The notes: generated by a model from the letters alone, not told the origin. DNA of 64,000 nt from Demequina aestuarii (GCF_000975095.1 NZ_BBRD01000002.1:1-64000), one strand, 5' to 3'. Counted from the stretch's first letter, positions 53,522 through 61,370 are shown. Numbers and translations: made by a program.

Positions 53522-54514
53522 ATGACGTGGTTGGTGACAGGCGGAGCGGGATACCTCGGCGCCCACGTGGCCCACGCGATGGTCGACGCGGGCCTCGACG
53601 TGGTGGCGCTCGACAACCTCTCGAGGGGGCGACGCGGGTTCCTTCCCGATACCGTCCCGCTCGGCTGGGTGTCGGTGACCGACCAGGATGACGTGCGCGA
53701 CGTGATGGAGGAGAACGCCATCACAGGAGTGGTGCACCTCGCAGCGTTCACGGACGCCGGAGAGTCCGTCAAGCGCCCGCTTCACACCTGGCGGCAGAAC
53801 CTCGACGGCACCCTGTCCGTGCTGGGCGCGATGCAGGACCTCGGCATCGACCGCATCGTGTTCTCCTCCACCGCGGCCGTGTACGGCACCCCTGACGTGG
53901 ATCTCGTCACTGAGGAGACCCCCACCCATCCCGAGTCGCCCTACGGGTCCTCCACACTCGCCGCTGAGCGAGCCATCGTGGAGCAGGCGGCCGCGCGTCG
54001 CTCGGCAGGATCACCGCTGCGCCACACCGCCCTGCGCTACTTCAACGTCGTGGGCTCCAGCGTGCCGGGCGTGTACGACTCGTCACCCCACCACCTCTTC
54101 CCTCTGGTGATGGAGGCGCTGTCTCGCGGCGACGCGCCGCGCATCTTCGGCACGGACTACGACACTCCCGATGGCACGTGCGTCCGTGACTACGTGCACG
54201 TCGCGGACGTCGCCGCAGCGCACGTGGTCGCAGCCCAGGCCATGGATGCGGGCGAGGACCTGCGCTCCACCTACAACCTCGGCTCCGGCACGGGCACGTC
54301 GGTGCGCGAGATCGTGGGCGCGTGCATCGAGACTGCGGGCGCGGACGTCGCACCGGTGCTCACCGGACGGCGGCCTGGCGACCCGGCGCGCATCGTGGCC
54401 TCCGGCAGGCGCGCCTCACACGATCTCGACTGGAAGATGCGGCACACCGTGCACGAGATGGTCGCCTCAGCGTGGGAAGCGCACCCAGCCTCCGGTGGCG
54501 CCGCACTAGGCTGA
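53522..54514 (+). CDS. GalE-like epimerase paralogue lacking the catalytic lysine
   Basis: A 330-residue protein clearly paralogous to the galE next to it, and aligning with it without gaps through at least residue 150: TGGAGYLGAHV, AAFTDAGESVKRP, SSTAAVYGTP, RYFNVVGSS and RRPGDPARIVAS. At the active site, however, SPYGSSTLAAER has Y141 and Thr145 where galE has Lys145 (YxxxT instead of YxxxK). That lysine is normally essential for NAD binding and catalysis. It could be inactive, regulatory, or use another chemistry. It lies five bases before kynureninase, so co-transcription is likely. Confidence 0.88.
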   Translation: MTWLVTGGAGYLGAHVAHAMVDAGLDVVALDNLSRGRRGFLPDTVPLGWVSVTDQDDVRDVMEENAITGVVHLAAFTDAGESVKRPLHTWRQNLDGTLSVLGAMQDLGIDRIVFSSTAAVYGTPDVDLVTEETPTHPESPYGSSTLAAERAIVEQAAARRSAGSPLRHTALRYFNVVGSSVPGVYDSSPHHLFPLVMEALSRGDAPRIFGTDYDTPDGTCVRDYVHVADVAAAHVVAAQAMDAGEDLRSTYNLGSGTGTSVREIVGACIETAGADVAPVLTGRRPGDPARIVASGRRASHDLDWKMRHTVHEMVASAWEAHPASGGAALG

Positions 54515-54518
54515 CGGC

Positions 54519-55706
54519 GTGACTGCGCCTTCGGCACCTGCCGACCCGCTCGAGCGCTATCTCGACGAGTTCGTGCCGGGCGATGACCTCGTCGCCTACC
54601 TCGATGGAAACTCGCTCGGGCGCCCTCTGCTCGCCACGGCGGAGACGGTGCCAGCGTTCGTGCGCGAGAGCTGGGGCGCGAGGCTCATCCGGGGCTGGGA
54701 CGAGGGATGGCTGGCGCGCGCTGAAGAGCTCGGCAACCGCATCGGTGCGGTCTGCCTGGGCGCCGGGTCCGGTCAGACGGTCGTGGCCGACTCGACGACG
54801 GTGCTGATCTTCAAGCTGCTGCGGGCCGCCATCGACGCTCGGCCCGGCCGGGACGAACTCGTCATCATGCGCGACGAGTTCCCCACCGACCGGTTCATCG
54901 TGGAGCGTCTCGCAGACGACCACGACCTCACGATCCGCTGGATCGACGCGCCGGCCGATGCGGGGGCGACGCCCGAGCTCGTCCAGGAGCACCTGAGCGC
55001 GCGGACGATCGCGGCCCTCGTCAGCGGCGTCTCGTACCGCAGCGGCTGGTGGGCGGACATGGCCGCGGTGACCGCCGTGGTGCAGGCGGCCGGTGGCCTC
55101 ATGATCTGGGACTGTTCGCACGCGGTCGGCTCGGTTCCTCTCGAGCTCGATGAGTGGGGCGTCGACATGGCAGTCGGGTGCTCGTACAAGTACCTGAACG
55201 GAGGGCCAGGAGCTCCGGCGTGGGCGTATGTCGCGGCGCGGCACCACGGCCAGCTCCGCAACCCCATTCCCGGCTGGCTCGGAGCCCGCGAGCCGTTCGC
55301 GATGGCCACCGAATACTCGCCGGCGCCCGGCATCCGGCGACTTGTGAGCGGAACCCCGCCCATCGTCGGCATGCTGCCGCTCGCCGACATGCTGTCGCTG
55401 ATCGAGCGAGCAGGCATCGGAGCGATCAGGGCGAAGTCGGTCGCGCTCACCTCCTACGCGATCGCCCTCGTCGACGACCTGATCCCCGACGCACGTCTGG
55501 CCTCGCCCCGTGACCCCATGCGCCGCGGCGGCCACATCACTGTCGACCACCCGCATGCGCGCCGGGCCGTCGAGCAGCTGTGGGGGGAGGGAGTGATTCC
55601 CGACTTTCGCCATCCCAGCGGCGTGCGAGTCGGGCTCTCGCCGCTCAGCACCTCGTTCGCCGAGGTCGAGCGCGGGGTGCGTGCTCTCGCGAGCGCCCTT
55701 GTCTGA
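54519..55706 (+). CDS. kynU: Kynureninase
   Basis: A 395-residue PLP-dependent enzyme that cleaves kynurenine (or 3-hydroxykynurenine) to anthranilate and alanine. It has YLDGNSLGRPL near the start, the PLP-binding Asp in MIWDCSHAVGS (D198) and the Schiff-base Lys in CSYKYLNGGPGAP (K224), plus EFPTDRF and TGTPP-like SGTPPIVGM. The start is GTG. No tryptophan dioxygenase, kynurenine formamidase or monooxygenase gene is in the window. Confidence 0.92.
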   Translation: MTAPSAPADPLERYLDEFVPGDDLVAYLDGNSLGRPLLATAETVPAFVRESWGARLIRGWDEGWLARAEELGNRIGAVCLGAGSGQTVVADSTTVLIFKLLRAAIDARPGRDELVIMRDEFPTDRFIVERLADDHDLTIRWIDAPADAGATPELVQEHLSARTIAALVSGVSYRSGWWADMAAVTAVVQAAGGLMIWDCSHAVGSVPLELDEWGVDMAVGCSYKYLNGGPGAPAWAYVAARHHGQLRNPIPGWLGAREPFAMATEYSPAPGIRRLVSGTPPIVGMLPLADMLSLIERAGIGAIRAKSVALTSYAIALVDDLIPDARLASPRDPMRRGGHITVDHPHARRAVEQLWGEGVIPDFRHPSGVRVGLSPLSTSFAEVERGVRALASALV

Positions 55707-55726
55707 AGGTTCTCAGGAGTGCAGAT

Positions 55727-56116
55727 TCAGGCCGAGTCCGCCGCGTCGGTGACGATCGCATCGGCCTGGATCTCGACCAGGTAGCGAGGGTGTGCGAGCC
55801 GGCTCACCTCGACCAGCGTGGCGGCCGGACGGACGTGCTCGAATACGGCCCGATGCGCGGCGGCCACCTTCTCCATGTCGCGGATGTCGGTCACGTAGGC
55901 GACGGTCCGCACCACGTCCGCGAGAGACGCGCCCACCTCGGCGAGCGCGCGCTCGATGGTGCGCAGCGCATCGGCTGCTTGAGCGTAGGCGTCGCCCACC
56001 AGGGCGTCGTCACGGGCGCACGTGCCGGCCACGGCGACATGCTGGCCCACCCGCACCGCACGGGAGTAGCCGTAGATCTCTTCGAAAGGCCCCTCGGAGC
56101 CGTGGATGACCCTCAT
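55727..56116 (-). CDS. RidA (YjgF/YER057c) family protein
   Basis: A 129-residue member of the RidA family, which removes reactive enamine/imine intermediates or deaminates related compounds. It has GTCARDDALVGDAYAQAADA, DVVRTVAYVTDIRDME and the C-terminal ATLVEVSRLAHPRYLVEIQA. It is convergent with kynureninase, 20 bases apart. A GTG two codons upstream could be the start; the ATG at 56116 is preferred. Confidence 0.9.
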   Translation of the reverse strand: MRVIHGSEGPFEEIYGYSRAVRVGQHVAVAGTCARDDALVGDAYAQAADALRTIERALAEVGASLADVVRTVAYVTDIRDMEKVAAAHRAVFEHVRPAATLVEVSRLAHPRYLVEIQADAIVTDAADSA

Positions 56117-56157
56117 GGGCACACTGTAGAGCCGACCGGCGGCCGTACGCTGGCCGC

Positions 56158-56391
56158 ATGGAACCGTTCAGCATGACCAAGGACACCGCGGTGAAGGTCT
56201 TTCACCTCGAGGACAACGACGCGACCGTGGTGGTCACCACCACCGACACGGCCGCGCCGGAGCGCCCCCCGCACGTCGCGTACGAGCAGTGCGAGAACGA
56301 GGAGGAGTCGCAGGCGGTGGTCCAGAAGTTCGTCTTCGACCTGCAGCGCCAGGGATGGACGCTCGTCGACGTCGAGCAGGACGCCGAGTAG
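56158..56391 (+). CDS. Small hypothetical protein
   Basis: A 77-residue acidic, soluble protein. It reads MEPFSMTKDTAVKVFHLEDN, then DATVVVTTTDT and ends in QRQGWTLVDVEQDAE. It has alternating strands and a helix, without cysteine clusters or membrane segments; a single Cys lies in QCENEE. It is probably real because codon usage matches the neighbours, but I do not recognise a family. It is convergent with the metallopeptidase gene, three bases apart. Confidence 0.55.
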   Translation: MEPFSMTKDTAVKVFHLEDNDATVVVTTTDTAAPERPPHVAYEQCENEEESQAVVQKFVFDLQRQGWTLVDVEQDAE

Positions 56392-56394
56392 CGC

Positions 56395-56757
56395 TCAGCT
56401 CCAACCGAGCTCGTGCAGGCGGTCGTCGTCGATGCCGAAGTGGTGAGCGATCTCGTGCACGACAGTCACCGCCACTTCCTCGCGGACATGATCGGCGTCC
56501 TCGCACACACGCAGCGTCGGGTTGCGGAAGATGAAGATCCGGTCGGGGAGCTCGCCGAGGCCCCACTCGGAGCCGCGATCGGTGAGTGCGACCCCGTCGT
56601 ACAGGCCCAGCAGATCGGGGTCGTCGCCCTCTGGCTCGTCCTCGACCAGGATGACCACGTTGTCGACCATGTCGAGCAGCCGTTCGGGGATCATGTCCAG
56701 AGCGTCGTCGACCGCGGACTCGAACTCCTCGCGCGACATCTCGACCATGCCGACCAT
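56395..56757 (-). CDS. Metallopeptidase family protein (zincin-like)
   Basis: A 120-residue protein of the small actinobacterial zincin-like family. Its mark is the zinc site HEIAHHFGIDD (H101, E102, H105) near the C-terminus, and EMSREEFESAVDDALDMIPE is the usual N-terminus. A protease activity is expected from the HExxH motif but rarely shown for this family. It is followed at its own start by the tRNA cluster on the other side. Confidence 0.88.
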   Translation of the reverse strand: MVGMVEMSREEFESAVDDALDMIPERLLDMVDNVVILVEDEPEGDDPDLLGLYDGVALTDRGSEWGLGELPDRIFIFRNPTLRVCEDADHVREEVAVTVVHEIAHHFGIDDDRLHELGWS

Positions 56758-56884
56758 TCTCGCTCAGCCCCGCTCGAGCATCGGCCGCCTTGAGCCGTCG
56801 GCCGAGGCGACTTGGCGATTCGCACCCGCCGGCCGTAGCATGGGCACCGTCCTTGACGCACGGCAGCATCGCGCGTCAGACGGC

Positions 56885-56957
56885 GCCCTCATCGTCTAGC
56901 GGCCTAGGACGCCGCCCTTTCACGGCGGTAGCACGGGTTCGAATCCCGTTGGGGGTA
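56885..56957 (+). tRNA. tRNA-Glu (TTC)
   Basis: The cloverleaf has acceptor arms GCCCTCA and TGGGGGT, anticodon loop CTTTCAC (anticodon TTC) and T-arm GGGTTCGAATCCC. CCA is not encoded. Confidence 0.93.
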
Positions 56958-57019
56958 CGACTCTCCCGTAAGGATGGTCTACACTTCATACGGTCCTCAT
57001 GCTCGCATGAGGGTCACGA

Positions 57020-57093
57020 GGCCCTGTAGCGCAGTTGGTTAGCGCGCCGCCCTGTCACGGCGGAGGTCGCGGGTTCAAGTCCCGTCAGGGTCG
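57020..57093 (+). tRNA. tRNA-Asp (GTC)
   Basis: The cloverleaf has acceptor arms GGCCCTG and CAGGGTC, anticodon loop CTGTCAC (anticodon GTC) and T-arm GGGTTCAAGTCCC. It lies 62 bases after tRNA-Glu. Confidence 0.93.
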
Positions 57094-57100
57094 CGAGCGG

Positions 57101-57128
57101 CAATGCCCCTTGTTCGCAAGGGGCATTG
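57101..57128 (+). terminator. Hairpin with TTCG loop after tRNA-Asp
   Basis: A perfect 12-base-pair stem, CAATGCCCCTTG and CAAGGGGCATTG, closed by a TTCG tetraloop, sits between tRNA-Asp and tRNA-Phe, so the two tRNAs may be separate units. Confidence 0.8.
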
Positions 57129-57153
57129 TGCTTAGGTTGGGGTGACGCCCCAA

Positions 57154-57226
57154 GGCTCTGTAGCTCAGTTGGTAGAGCGTTCGACTGAAAATCGAAAGGT
57201 CACCGGATCGACGCCGGTCGGAGCCA
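57154..57226 (+). tRNA. tRNA-Phe (GAA)
   Basis: The cloverleaf has acceptor arms GGCTCTG and CGGAGCC, anticodon loop CTGAAAA (anticodon GAA) and T-arm CCGGATCGACGCCGG. CCA is not encoded. Confidence 0.93.
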
Positions 57227-57232
57227 CTTCCC

Positions 57233-57262
57233 GAAAGCCCTCGCCTCACGGCGGGGGCTTTC
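57233..57262 (+). terminator. Terminator after tRNA-Phe
   Basis: A 13-base-pair stem, GAAAGCCCTCGCC and GGCGGGGGCTTTC (one T-G pair), with a TCAC loop, directly follows tRNA-Phe. Confidence 0.75.
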
Positions 57263-57366
57263 TGCATGTCCGGGCCGCTGCGACGGAAGGTCTGGGCCCG
57301 CTCGTGCGTTTGCGCTGGTGTGCCGATAGGCGGTGTACTAGGTGTCAAGCAATCAAAGGAGCACTC

Positions 57367-57741
57367 ATGGCTGACTCGAAGCTCGGGAAAATGGTCATCA
57401 ACGCGATCCTCGGCGCTGTCGCCGGCAAGTGGATCGCGACCATCAAGACCGAGGTTGAGGTCACCAAGGTCGAGATCAAGTACAAGAGCCGCCAGCTCGG
57501 CATCGGCGCAGCGTTCCTCGCGATCGCCGCCGCCCTCGGCTTCTTCATGCTGATGGTCCTCATCGCCGCGGCCGTCCTCGCCTTCGCGCTCATCCTCGAG
57601 CCCTGGGCCGCTGCGCTCGTGGTCGCCGGCATCCTGCTCGTGATCATCGTGATCTTCGGCGCGGCGGGCGCGAGCAAGATCAAGAAGAACAAGGACCTCA
57701 TGCCCACCGCCTCGATCGAGCGGATCAAGAAGCAGTTGTAG
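57367..57741 (+). CDS. Phage-holin-family (Holin-X-like) membrane protein
   Basis: A 124-residue protein with a basic amphipathic N-terminus and two strong helices (about 48-71 and 78-101), like the actinobacterial holin-superfamily proteins (Phage_holin_3_6/Holin-X) that are not linked to phages. The charged region TEVEVTKVEIKYKSRQLGIG precedes the helices. The ATG follows AAAGGAG. The role is unknown; it may be a general membrane protein. No phage genes are nearby. Confidence 0.75.
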   Translation: MADSKLGKMVINAILGAVAGKWIATIKTEVEVTKVEIKYKSRQLGIGAAFLAIAAALGFFMLMVLIAAAVLAFALILEPWAAALVVAGILLVIIVIFGAAGASKIKKNKDLMPTASIERIKKQL

Positions 57742-57774
57742 GCTCTCCGCCGCGCCGGGCCACGCCCGCTGGCG

Positions 57775-58716
57775 TCAGACTGCGGAGCCCGTGAGTTCCT
57801 GGACGACCTCTGGACGAGGCCGTGGCCTGCGCTGCGCGAGCCACACCCCGGTCATCACCACGACCGCGCCCACGGGCTCGTACCAGTGCAGCTGCTCGCC
57901 CAGCACGAGGATGCCCAGCGCCGTCGCGATCACCGGGACCGCATAGGTCACTGATGCTGCGGTCGTCGCGCCCGCCGCCTTCACGATCTTCCAGAACCAC
58001 ACGTAGGCGAACGACGTGCCCGTGACGCCCAGCGCGACGAGCGACCACATGGCGGTAGAGCTGAGTTCGAACGCCGCCGGGCCGGGCGCCGGGGTCGCGA
58101 GCGCGACCGGCGCGATGATGAGCATGGACAGCGTGATCTGCACCGCTGACAACCCCACCGGCGACGCTTGAATGCGGTTCAGCAGCACGCGCGACAGCGT
58201 CGAGCCGATGCCGTAGCACGCGGTCGCTCCCAGCATGAAGGCGGCGCCCAGCGCCGGGAAGTCATCGATGCGCCACGCGCCCAACAGCACGGCGATGCCA
58301 AGTGCACCGATGACGAGGCCCACGAGCTGCGCGCGATGCACGCGCTCGGTCGGAATCAGCAGCGCGACGAACAGCGCGGTCCACAGCGGGGTGGTGGCGT
58401 TGAGCAGGCTCGCCAGGATCGACGTGACGTGCTGCTGGGCGAGGGGGATCAGGACGAATGGCAGACCGGACATGAAGACGCCGACCGCCAGCAGCGCGCC
58501 CGCCATCCGCCACGTCAGACGCGGCACGGCGCGCATGGTCACGGCCAGCACGATCAGTACCGCTGCCCCGCAGACGAGCCGACCCAGAGCGACCTGAATG
58601 GGCTGGAACTCGCCGAGCGCCACCTCGATGAACAGGAAGCTCGATCCCCACGCGGCGGAGACGCCGAGGAAGTACGGCAGCCAGGCCTTCAGAGGGACGT
58701 CAGCGGCGTGGCTCAC
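57775..58716 (-). CDS. EamA/DMT family transporter
   Basis: A 313-residue exporter with ten helices in two EamA repeats. AAWGSSFLFIEVALGEFQPI at the first helix and VSAVQITLSMLI-like sequence at the repeat boundary are typical of drug/metabolite transporters such as YdcZ/RhaT relatives. The substrate is unknown. The GTG start (58716-58714) overlaps the ogt stop by four bases (GTGA), so translation is coupled. Confidence 0.87.
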   Translation of the reverse strand: MSHAADVPLKAWLPYFLGVSAAWGSSFLFIEVALGEFQPIQVALGRLVCGAAVLIVLAVTMRAVPRLTWRMAGALLAVGVFMSGLPFVLIPLAQQHVTSILASLLNATTPLWTALFVALLIPTERVHRAQLVGLVIGALGIAVLLGAWRIDDFPALGAAFMLGATACYGIGSTLSRVLLNRIQASPVGLSAVQITLSMLIIAPVALATPAPGPAAFELSSTAMWSLVALGVTGTSFAYVWFWKIVKAAGATTAASVTYAVPVIATALGILVLGEQLHWYEPVGAVVVMTGVWLAQRRPRPRPEVVQELTGSAV

Positions 58717-59264
58717 CGGGCGACCGTCACTGAGGCGTCGGGCGAATGAGACGCGACCCGGAAGCCCTCGTGCTCGAGCATGGCCGCCTTGACCGACGTA
58801 CCGCCGAAGCCGTAGTTTCCCAGCCGCCCGCCCGACTGGATCACCCGGTGGCACGGAACGAACGGCGCGATGCCATTGCGCGCGCAGGCCGTCCCCACCG
58901 CGCGCATCGCTCGCGGCCGGCCCGCCATCTGCGCCAGCTCCTGGTAGGAGACCACCTCGCCCCCCGGGACCGAGCGCAGCACTGCCCATACCTCCTGGAA
59001 GAAGGGGCCACCGGGCTGGTCCACTGCGACGGTGGTGACGGCATCCGCGTCACCGTCCAGCCACGCGGCCACGGCACTCTCGACGTGAGGCATCTCGCCG
59101 ACCTCCCAGCCGCGCGCCGCGAGGGTGCCGGGCAGCGCCGCCGCGACGTCCCGCAGCGGCCGGAATCCCGCGGCGCGCACCACCGAGTCCTCAGGACTCA
59201 CCACGACATGGAGCTCGCCGAAGGGCGTGTCGAAGCCAGCGGCGGCGAGGGGGTGGACGGTCAT
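58713..59264 (-). CDS. ogt: Methylated-DNA-[protein]-cysteine S-methyltransferase
   Basis: A 183-residue DNA repair protein that transfers alkyl groups from O6-alkylguanine to its own cysteine. The active site is NGIAPFVPCHRVI (Cys138), with RAVGTACARN and the GRLGNYGFGG loop. It is the Ogt type, without an Ada regulatory domain. It is coupled to the EamA transporter downstream. Confidence 0.93.
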   Translation of the reverse strand: MTVHPLAAAGFDTPFGELHVVVSPEDSVVRAAGFRPLRDVAAALPGTLAARGWEVGEMPHVESAVAAWLDGDADAVTTVAVDQPGGPFFQEVWAVLRSVPGGEVVSYQELAQMAGRPRAMRAVGTACARNGIAPFVPCHRVIQSGGRLGNYGFGGTSVKAAMLEHEGFRVASHSPDASVTVAR

Positions 59265-59372
59265 GGCGACAGGCTACGCCCGGACGGCTGGGCCAGTGCC
59301 AGCGCGAGTGGCACCGTCCGCGATGCAGCGGTGCCGGCGACCAGGACCACGTCGGCGTCCGGAGACGACAAA

Positions 59373-59400
59373 CGGCCCCCGCCCCGGAGGGCGAGGGCCG
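59373..59400 (-). terminator. Terminator after bldC
   Basis: The stem CGGCCC..GCCC pairs with GGGC..GGGCCG, with a CGGA loop and one internal mismatch region; on the bldC strand it is followed by GTTTGTC. It lies 15 bases beyond the bldC stop. Confidence 0.65.
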
Positions 59401-59415
59401 CATCGATGTCGATCG

Positions 59416-59622
59416 CTACGGGCGGCGCTGCTCCTGCGCGTCTGCGAGGAGGGCGTGAACCTCGGCCTCGCGGAAGCGGCGGTGGCCCCCCAAGGTGCGA
59501 ATAGAGGAGAGCTTGCCCACCTTCGCCCATCGCGTCACGGTCTTCGGGTCGACCCGAAAGATCGCGGCGACTTCGCTCGGCGTAAGCAACTTCTCCGGCT
59601 CTTGGACAGTGTCAGCCATCAT
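59416..59622 (-). CDS. bldC: BldC family transcriptional regulator
   Basis: A 68-residue MerR-like single-domain DNA-binding protein. Its sequence LLTPSEVAAIFRVDPKTVTR continues WAKVGKLSSIRTLGGHRRFR, the BldC signature, and the length is right. In Streptomyces BldC delays development by binding cooperatively to promoters; in non-sporulating actinobacteria the role is less clear. It is divergent from the DUF3073 gene. Confidence 0.93.
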   Translation of the reverse strand: MMADTVQEPEKLLTPSEVAAIFRVDPKTVTRWAKVGKLSSIRTLGGHRRFREAEVHALLADAQEQRRP

Positions 59623-59848
59623 CACTAACTTCCCTCAGTTCGAGAATTGGACCATCACGGGTCCTCCGTGACCCATGAGACATGCCTCGTTCTTAATTAT
59701 GACGACGTTTGCGTAAGATTTCCTGTTCGCTCCACTCTGGGCGGACTCGCACCCATGTCCGTGAGCGTTGTAAAGTACGTGTCAGAACTCAAGCGGCAGG
59801 GCCCGCGATTCACGTGCGCCCGCGAAGACTCGCAGAAGGGACGGCGAC

Positions 59849-60043
59849 ATGGGGCGCGGCCGTCAGAAGGCAAAGGACGCGAAGATCGCGCGTCAGCTCA
59901 AGTACTCGAACCACGGTCTGGACCTGCGCGACCTCGAACGCGAACTGATCTCGGGGGCTCCCGAGCCCGCACCACCGACCGCGCCCGAGCCCGACGAGTC
60001 AGAGGACCCCTACGACAAGTGGGCGGACGACGACGAGCGCTGA
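59849..60043 (+). CDS. DUF3073 family protein
   Basis: A 64-residue protein with the DUF3073 start MGRGRQKAKDAKIARQLKYS and an acidic Pro-rich tail. The family is small and actinobacterial, of unknown function. The ATG is preceded by AGAAGGGA. It shares a roughly 225-base region with the divergent bldC gene, a pairing common in actinobacteria. Confidence 0.88.
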   Translation: MGRGRQKAKDAKIARQLKYSNHGLDLRDLERELISGAPEPAPPTAPEPDESEDPYDKWADDDER

Positions 60044-60152
60044 CCCGCGCCCTCATCACCCCACGCGCCCTGGAACGTCCGTAGCGTCGCACTCTCAGGC
60101 GCCGCGTCCGCATCGGCCCTGCCGTCCCCCGCGGACTTGGCCCGCCCCCTCC

Positions 60153-60166
60153 GCATCGGCCGATGC
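60153..60166. repeat. Perfect palindrome GCATCGGCCGATGC in intergenic DNA
   Basis: The second full palindrome of the window-wide motif. It lies between DUF3073 and the AbiEi/DUF559 gene, 35 bases after a single motif copy. Confidence 0.8.
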
Positions 60167-60310
60167 GCGTTCTCACGGCGGACCGTGCCCCCTCGACCAA
60201 CGGACAGGCTCGTCTTGGACCGGGGCGCGCCTCCCCCGGTAATGATCCGCCGCAACGGGCAAACGAGCCTGTCGGTCGGTCACGACTGAACCATTGCGGC
60301 CGCCGCTGTC

Positions 60311-60332
60311 CATGACGCTCGGACCATCCGAG
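60311..60332 (+). repeat. Direct repeat left of the AbiEi/DUF559 gene
   Basis: CATGACGCTCGGACCATCCG plus AG; 20 of 22 bases match the copy at 61374-61395. The core CTCGGACCATCCGAG is itself an inverted repeat (CTCGGA/TCCGAG). Confidence 0.65.
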
Positions 60333-60463
60333 CCCGCACGCGGCACTTGAGCACCGCTCGCGCGGACGCCGCTCAGTTGATCCGCGTCCGGTGCTCACGG
60401 CAGCCAAGAACCCAGGCTGTGGACAACGCCCACCCGCGGTCCGGCTGCGCCACAGTAGCGACC

Positions 60464-61366
60464 ATGGATCCGGTCGCGGCGTGCGAGCAACGGGGAGGCG
60501 TCGCCACGTACGCGGAGCTCGCCTCGTCGGGGGTGGCCCGCCGTGCGCTTGCGGCCGCTGTCGCGAGCGGCGACGTCTTCCGGATCGCCACGGGGGTCTA
60601 CGCACTCCCCATCGCATCGCGGCTCGCGCGCGCGGAGGCCGTCCACCGTGGCACCCGCACCTGCATCACCGCGCTCGCCGCGCACGGGCTGCCTCATCGC
60701 ACCGTCGACTCGCGGCTCCACCTGGCGATACCCGCATCGAGCAACCATGGCCGATCGTCGCGCGATCTGCGACTGCACTGGTACGCGGGCCCGATCACCG
60801 ACGCGGGCACCGTCCTCGGAGCCATCGACGTGGCGTGCCTGTGCCTTGCCGACATCGATCAGCTCGCCGCCATCGACGCCGCACTCAATCGCGGGCTCAT
60901 CTCCCCACGCGACCTCGACCGGCTCACGGTCACGGCGTCGACCCGCGCCGCCTGGCTCCGACGCCACTGCGACGCCGAGTGCCAGTCGCCGCCCGAGACG
61001 TTCGTGCGCGTGGCCATGCGCGAAGTCGGACTCCCGGTGCGCACTCAGGTCCAGGTGTCCGGCGTGGGTCGCGTGGACTTCCTGGTGGACGATGCGGTGA
61101 TCGTCGAGGTCGATGGCAAGACCTACCACATGAACGAGCGCGCGTTCTGGGAGGACCGACGGCGCGACCGGGTGGCGCAGGTCGGGGGGCTGATGGCGCT
61201 GAGGTTCACCCGTGAGGACGTCGAACGCGACCTCGACGGCGTCATCGCACTGGTCACGCGGGCCGTCACCACGGCGCGGAGGCGGCGCGGACTCGCACCG
61301 CTGGCGACGCGGGATGGTCCGCAGTGGACACCATGGGTGCGAGATCGCCGCGGGAGGCTCCAGTAG
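60464..61366 (+). CDS. AbiEi-like antitoxin N-domain fused to DUF559 (Vsr-like) endonuclease domain
   Basis: A 300-residue protein. The N-terminal winged-helix domain (RGGVATYAELASSGVARRAL, about 7-60) resembles AbiEi/type IV toxin-antitoxin regulators. The C-terminal part (about 180-275) has ETFVRVAMREVGLPVRTQVQ, VGRVDFLVDDAVIVEVDGKT and ERAFWEDRRRDRV, the DUF559/Vsr-like nuclease fold with D, E and K candidates. Such genes are common stand-alone actinobacterial proteins of unclear role. The gene is flanked by direct repeats and carries no partner toxin. Confidence 0.78.
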   Translation: MDPVAACEQRGGVATYAELASSGVARRALAAAVASGDVFRIATGVYALPIASRLARAEAVHRGTRTCITALAAHGLPHRTVDSRLHLAIPASSNHGRSSRDLRLHWYAGPITDAGTVLGAIDVACLCLADIDQLAAIDAALNRGLISPRDLDRLTVTASTRAAWLRRHCDAECQSPPETFVRVAMREVGLPVRTQVQVSGVGRVDFLVDDAVIVEVDGKTYHMNERAFWEDRRRDRVAQVGGLMALRFTREDVERDLDGVIALVTRAVTTARRRRGLAPLATRDGPQWTPWVRDRRGRLQ

Positions 61367-61370
61367 TGCC

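Larger units (their letters stand above)
60044..60463. other. Structured intergenic region with motif copies and nested inverted repeats
   Basis: A 420-base gene-free region. It carries GCATCGGCC (60110), the full palindrome GCATCGGCCGATGC (60153-60166), a long imperfect inverted repeat with cores GACAGGCTCGT (60203-60213) and ACGAGCCTGTC (60263-60273) around an inner ACCGGGG/CCCCGGT hairpin (60219-60240), and a direct-repeat copy at 60311-60332. It may contain a structured transcript or a terminator. Confidence 0.45.

Noticed and set aside
57367..57741. Holin-like gene as evidence of a prophage next to tRNAs
   Set aside because: tRNA genes are common integration sites, but no integrase, attachment repeat or other phage gene is present; this holin family is chromosomal in actinobacteria.
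60010..60255. An 81-codon minus-strand frame in the gap after DUF3073
   Set aside because: Arg/Gly/Ala-rich composition, overlaps the end of DUF3073, and the region is full of inverted repeats instead.
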